The notes beneath the pieces were generated by a model. That model saw nothing but the letters and a program-made list of their open reading frames with translations. It was not told the origin of the DNA and searched no databases. A stretch of 25,460 bases of DNA from SHZI01 sp049290495 (GTDB lineage Bacteria > Pseudomonadota > Gammaproteobacteria > Steroidobacterales > GCA-2729495). Location: assembly GCA_049290495.1 (NCBI GenBank), contig JBATNV010000194.1, positions 1-25,460 on the forward strand, written 5' to 3'. The position numbers and the translations under genes are program-made. This document shows, piece after piece, positions 22,895 through 25,460 of this stretch (its first letter is position 1; every line of letters starts with the position of its first letter).

Positions 22895-25460
22895 ATGTCT
22901 GCACCCCGCCGCCTGGTCCTGATCGACGGCAACTCCTATCTCTATCGCGCTTTTCACGCCCTGCCGCCGCTGACCACCGCCAAAGGTCAGCCCACCGGCG
23001 CAATCTTCGGTTTTCTCAACATGTTGCGGCAGATCCAGCGGGTCCAGGCACCGGACCTGATCGCTGTGGTCATGGATGCGCCGGGGCCGACCTTCCGTGA
23101 CGAGCTTTACGCACTCTACAAAGCCAATCGCGAAGCGATGCCCGACGACCTGCAGGCGCAGATTCCGCCGCTGATGGAGATGGTGAAGGCGCTCGGTATC
23201 ACGCTGCTGCGCGAATCCGGCGTCGAGGCTGACGATGTGATCGGCACGCTCGCGAGGCGCGCACACGCTGCAGGCCTCGATACGCTGATCGCCACCAGCG
23301 ACAAGGACATGGCGCAGCTCGTCAACGAGCACATCCGGCTGTTCGACGGCATCAGCGGCCGGATGCTTGATCCGGCCGGCGTGGTCGAGAAATTCGGCGT
23401 ACCGCCGGAGCGCATGATCGACTGGCTGACGCTGGTTGGCGACACCTCGGACAATATTCCCGGTGTACCGAGCGTGGGACCCAAGACCGCGGCCAAGTGG
23501 CTTACGGAGTACGGCAGCCTCGACGCCATCGTCGCGCGGGCTGATGAGATCAAGGGCAAGGTCGGCGAAAAATTTCGCGCCCATCTGGAGCAGCTGCCCC
23601 TCTCGCGCCAGCTCGCCACGATTCACTGCGATGTGCCGCTGGATAGAAAGCCGGAAGACATGCGGCTCGGCACACCCGATGTGGGCGCGCTGACACGGCT
23701 GTCTGAACAGCTTGAGATCCGCAGCCTGCTGAGGGGCATTGAGGCCAGGGGCGTGCCAGCTGAGGGTACGGCGATTTTCGAAGTCACTGCGGCAAGTGAC
23801 GGCCTGTCAGCCACAGCAGACGCCGCTGAGCCAGCGACGACGGAAAGTGCTGTGCCGGCAGCCAGGCTCCCCGATCCGGTGACGCGCAACTACCAGACCA
23901 TCGTCACGACAGCGCAGCTGACTGAATGGCTAAAGCGGATTGAAGGCGCGGAACTCGTGGCCTTCGATACCGAGACCACCAGCATCGACTACATGCAGGC
24001 GGAAATCGTCGGCTTGTCTTTCGCGCTGGACGCCGGTGACGCGGCGTACCTGCCGGTTGCGCACCGTTATATCGGCGCGCCTGATCAGCTAGACCGCGCA
24101 GACACCCTGTCGATGCTGAAACCGTGGCTGGAGAATCCGGCCGCGCACAAGGTCGGCCACCACCTGAAGTACGACGCGCACGTACTCGCCAATCACGGCA
24201 TCCGGCTGGCAGGTATGCGCTACGACACCATGCTCGAGTCCTATGTGCTCGACAGCACGGCGACCCGGCATGATCTCGACTCGGTGGCGAAGAAATACCT
24301 GGGCGTGGACACCATCCATTTCGAGGATGTCGCCGGCAAGGGCGCGAAGCAGATTACTTTCGACCAGGTGAGCGTCGAGCTGGCCAGCGAATATGCCGCC
24401 GAGGATGCCGACATCACACTGCGTCTGCATCGCGAGCTCTGGCCGCAGCTCGCGGCAGTACCAGGGCTCGTGGCACTGTATGAGGACATCGAGCAACCGC
24501 TGGTGCAGGTCCTGACGCGGATGGAAGAAACCGGCGTGCTGGTCGATGCACGCCTGTTGCGCACCATGTCGAGCGAATTCGCAGAAAAGATGGCGGCACT
24601 GGAAAAGGCCGTACACCAGGACGCCGGCCATCCCTTCAACCTGAATTCACCGAAGCAGCTGCAGGCCGTACTGTTTGACGAGCTGAAGCTGCCCATCCGG
24701 CAGTACACACCGACCAGGCAGCCGTCCACCAATGAAGATGCGCTGGCAGAACTGGCAGATGAGTACCCGCTGCCAAAGCTGATCCTCGATTACCGCTCGC
24801 TGAGCAAGCTTAAATCCACCTACACGGACAAGCTGCCCGAGCAGGTTTGTACGCGCACGGGACGTATCCATACCTCCTATCACCAGGCCGTCGCAGCGAC
24901 GGGCCGCCTGTCCTCATCGGATCCGAACCTGCAAAACATCCCGATCCGTTCCGAAGAAGGGCGGCGTATCCGGCAGGCTTTCATCGCGTCTAGGGGTTGT
25001 GTGTTGCTGGCTGCGGACTACTCGCAGATTGAGCTGCGCATCATGGCGCACCTTTCCGGTGACGAAGGGCTACTCAGCGCTTTTGCCGAAGACCGGGACA
25101 TACACCAGGCTACGGCGGCGGAGGTCTTCGATGCCCCGCTGGCTGAAGTCACGAAAGATCAGCGTCGCTCGGCGAAGGCGATCAACTTCGGCCTGATATA
25201 CGGCATGTCAGCCTTTGGCCTCGCCCGCCAGCTCGGCATCAGCCGCGAGGAAGCGGCGCGCTACGTTGAGCTCTACTTCCTGCGCTATCCGGGCGTGAAG
25301 GCATACATGGAACGAACCCGTGTCCAGGCCCGCGAACAGGGCTATGTGGAAACGGTATTCGGCCGGCGACTGTACCTGCCCGATATCGGTGCCCGGCAGG
25401 CAGCACGACGCCAGTACGCCGAACGCAGTGCGATCAACGCCCCGATGCAGGGCACCGCGG
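22895..25460 (+). CDS. polA: DNA polymerase I, C-terminus beyond window
   Basis: There are 855 residues of an expected 900-930, open to the window edge. The 5' nuclease domain (about 1-290) begins LVLIDGNSYLYRAFHALPP and has TSDKDMAQLV. The 3'-5' exonuclease is intact, with DTETTSIDY at 358-366 (catalytic D358, E360) and an AAEDADITLRL segment. The polymerase domain shows GRLSSSDPNLQNIP, motif A DYSQIELRI from D708 and the O-helix RRSAKAINFGLIYG from about 757. The palm carboxylate HDE motif C lies beyond the window. It works in Okazaki fragment maturation and repair. A GGTGG element precedes the ATG, 16 bp after the lipoprotein gene. Confidence 0.95.
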   Translation, partial: MSAPRRLVLIDGNSYLYRAFHALPPLTTAKGQPTGAIFGFLNMLRQIQRVQAPDLIAVVMDAPGPTFRDELYALYKANREAMPDDLQAQIPPLMEMVKALGITLLRESGVEADDVIGTLARRAHAAGLDTLIATSDKDMAQLVNEHIRLFDGISGRMLDPAGVVEKFGVPPERMIDWLTLVGDTSDNIPGVPSVGPKTAAKWLTEYGSLDAIVARADEIKGKVGEKFRAHLEQLPLSRQLATIHCDVPLDRKPEDMRLGTPDVGALTRLSEQLEIRSLLRGIEARGVPAEGTAIFEVTAASDGLSATADAAEPATTESAVPAARLPDPVTRNYQTIVTTAQLTEWLKRIEGAELVAFDTETTSIDYMQAEIVGLSFALDAGDAAYLPVAHRYIGAPDQLDRADTLSMLKPWLENPAAHKVGHHLKYDAHVLANHGIRLAGMRYDTMLESYVLDSTATRHDLDSVAKKYLGVDTIHFEDVAGKGAKQITFDQVSVELASEYAAEDADITLRLHRELWPQLAAVPGLVALYEDIEQPLVQVLTRMEETGVLVDARLLRTMSSEFAEKMAALEKAVHQDAGHPFNLNSPKQLQAVLFDELKLPIRQYTPTRQPSTNEDALAELADEYPLPKLILDYRSLSKLKSTYTDKLPEQVCTRTGRIHTSYHQAVAATGRLSSSDPNLQNIPIRSEEGRRIRQAFIASRGCVLLAADYSQIELRIMAHLSGDEGLLSAFAEDRDIHQATAAEVFDAPLAEVTKDQRRSAKAINFGLIYGMSAFGLARQLGISREEAARYVELYFLRYPGVKAYMERTRVQAREQGYVETVFGRRLYLPDIGARQAARRQYAERSAINAPMQGTA

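Overview
The window is about 25 kb of high-GC, gene-dense chromosome. Gene content (MoxR/Bat operon, DUF4197, LEA14-like lipoprotein, LptM-like lipoprotein next to polA) suggests a gammaproteobacterium near the Xanthomonadales/Steroidobacterales/Nevskiales. That placement is inferred from family knowledge, not from a marker gene. No rRNA, tRNA, CRISPR array or insertion sequence was seen.

Layout. (1) 1-1487, minus strand: an FmdE-family protein cut by the window edge, preceded by a secreted protein that joins a DnrO-like helical domain to a Tll0287/DUF3365 CxxCH heme domain. (2) 1618-3181: an APC-like permease (minus) divergent from a small DUF202 membrane protein (plus). (3) 3178-10373, minus strand: a coupled MoxR-DUF58-DUF4381-BatA-BatB/C-BatD operon with 4-nt overlaps at most junctions. 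Its 240-bp leader carries a TTGACA -35 and three inverted repeats. (4) 10614-12832: LEA14-like lipoprotein, DUF4197 and DUF4126 genes, plus a catalase remnant that keeps only the two ends of the gene. (5) 12833-14366: a decaying accessory patch with an intact antitoxin, a ParE-type toxin with its middle deleted, and a frameshifted membrane-protein gene. (6) 14367-22630, plus strand: argR, argG, a P-loop protein of unknown function, argC, argD, argF', argB, argH. (7) 22672-25460: an LptM-like lipoprotein and polA, which runs off the window.

The arginine cluster is the most interesting part. ArgG, ArgC, ArgD and ArgF' carry motifs I associate with Bacteroidetes-type enzymes. ArgF' is an acylornithine transcarbamylase, not an ornithine transcarbamylase. 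At the position of the substrate-selecting Glu92 of Xanthomonas AOTCase it has Ala, and at the position of the carboxylated Lys302 it also has Ala, which points towards N-succinylornithine use. No GNAT acetyltransferase, argJ or argE is present, and ArgB lacks the C-terminal NAGS domain found in Xanthomonas. Between argG and argC lies a 351-residue protein with a BioD/DUF1611-like P-loop domain, translationally coupled to argC. Because the DUF1611 protein DgcN is known as a glutamate N-acetyltransferase, this gene is a candidate for the missing glutamate N-acylation step; that is a hypothesis.

The argR promoter (TTGACA, 16-bp spacer, TACTAT) is overlapped by one of two identical 10-bp CTATGCGCAT boxes spaced exactly 20 bp apart, a plausible autoregulatory operator.
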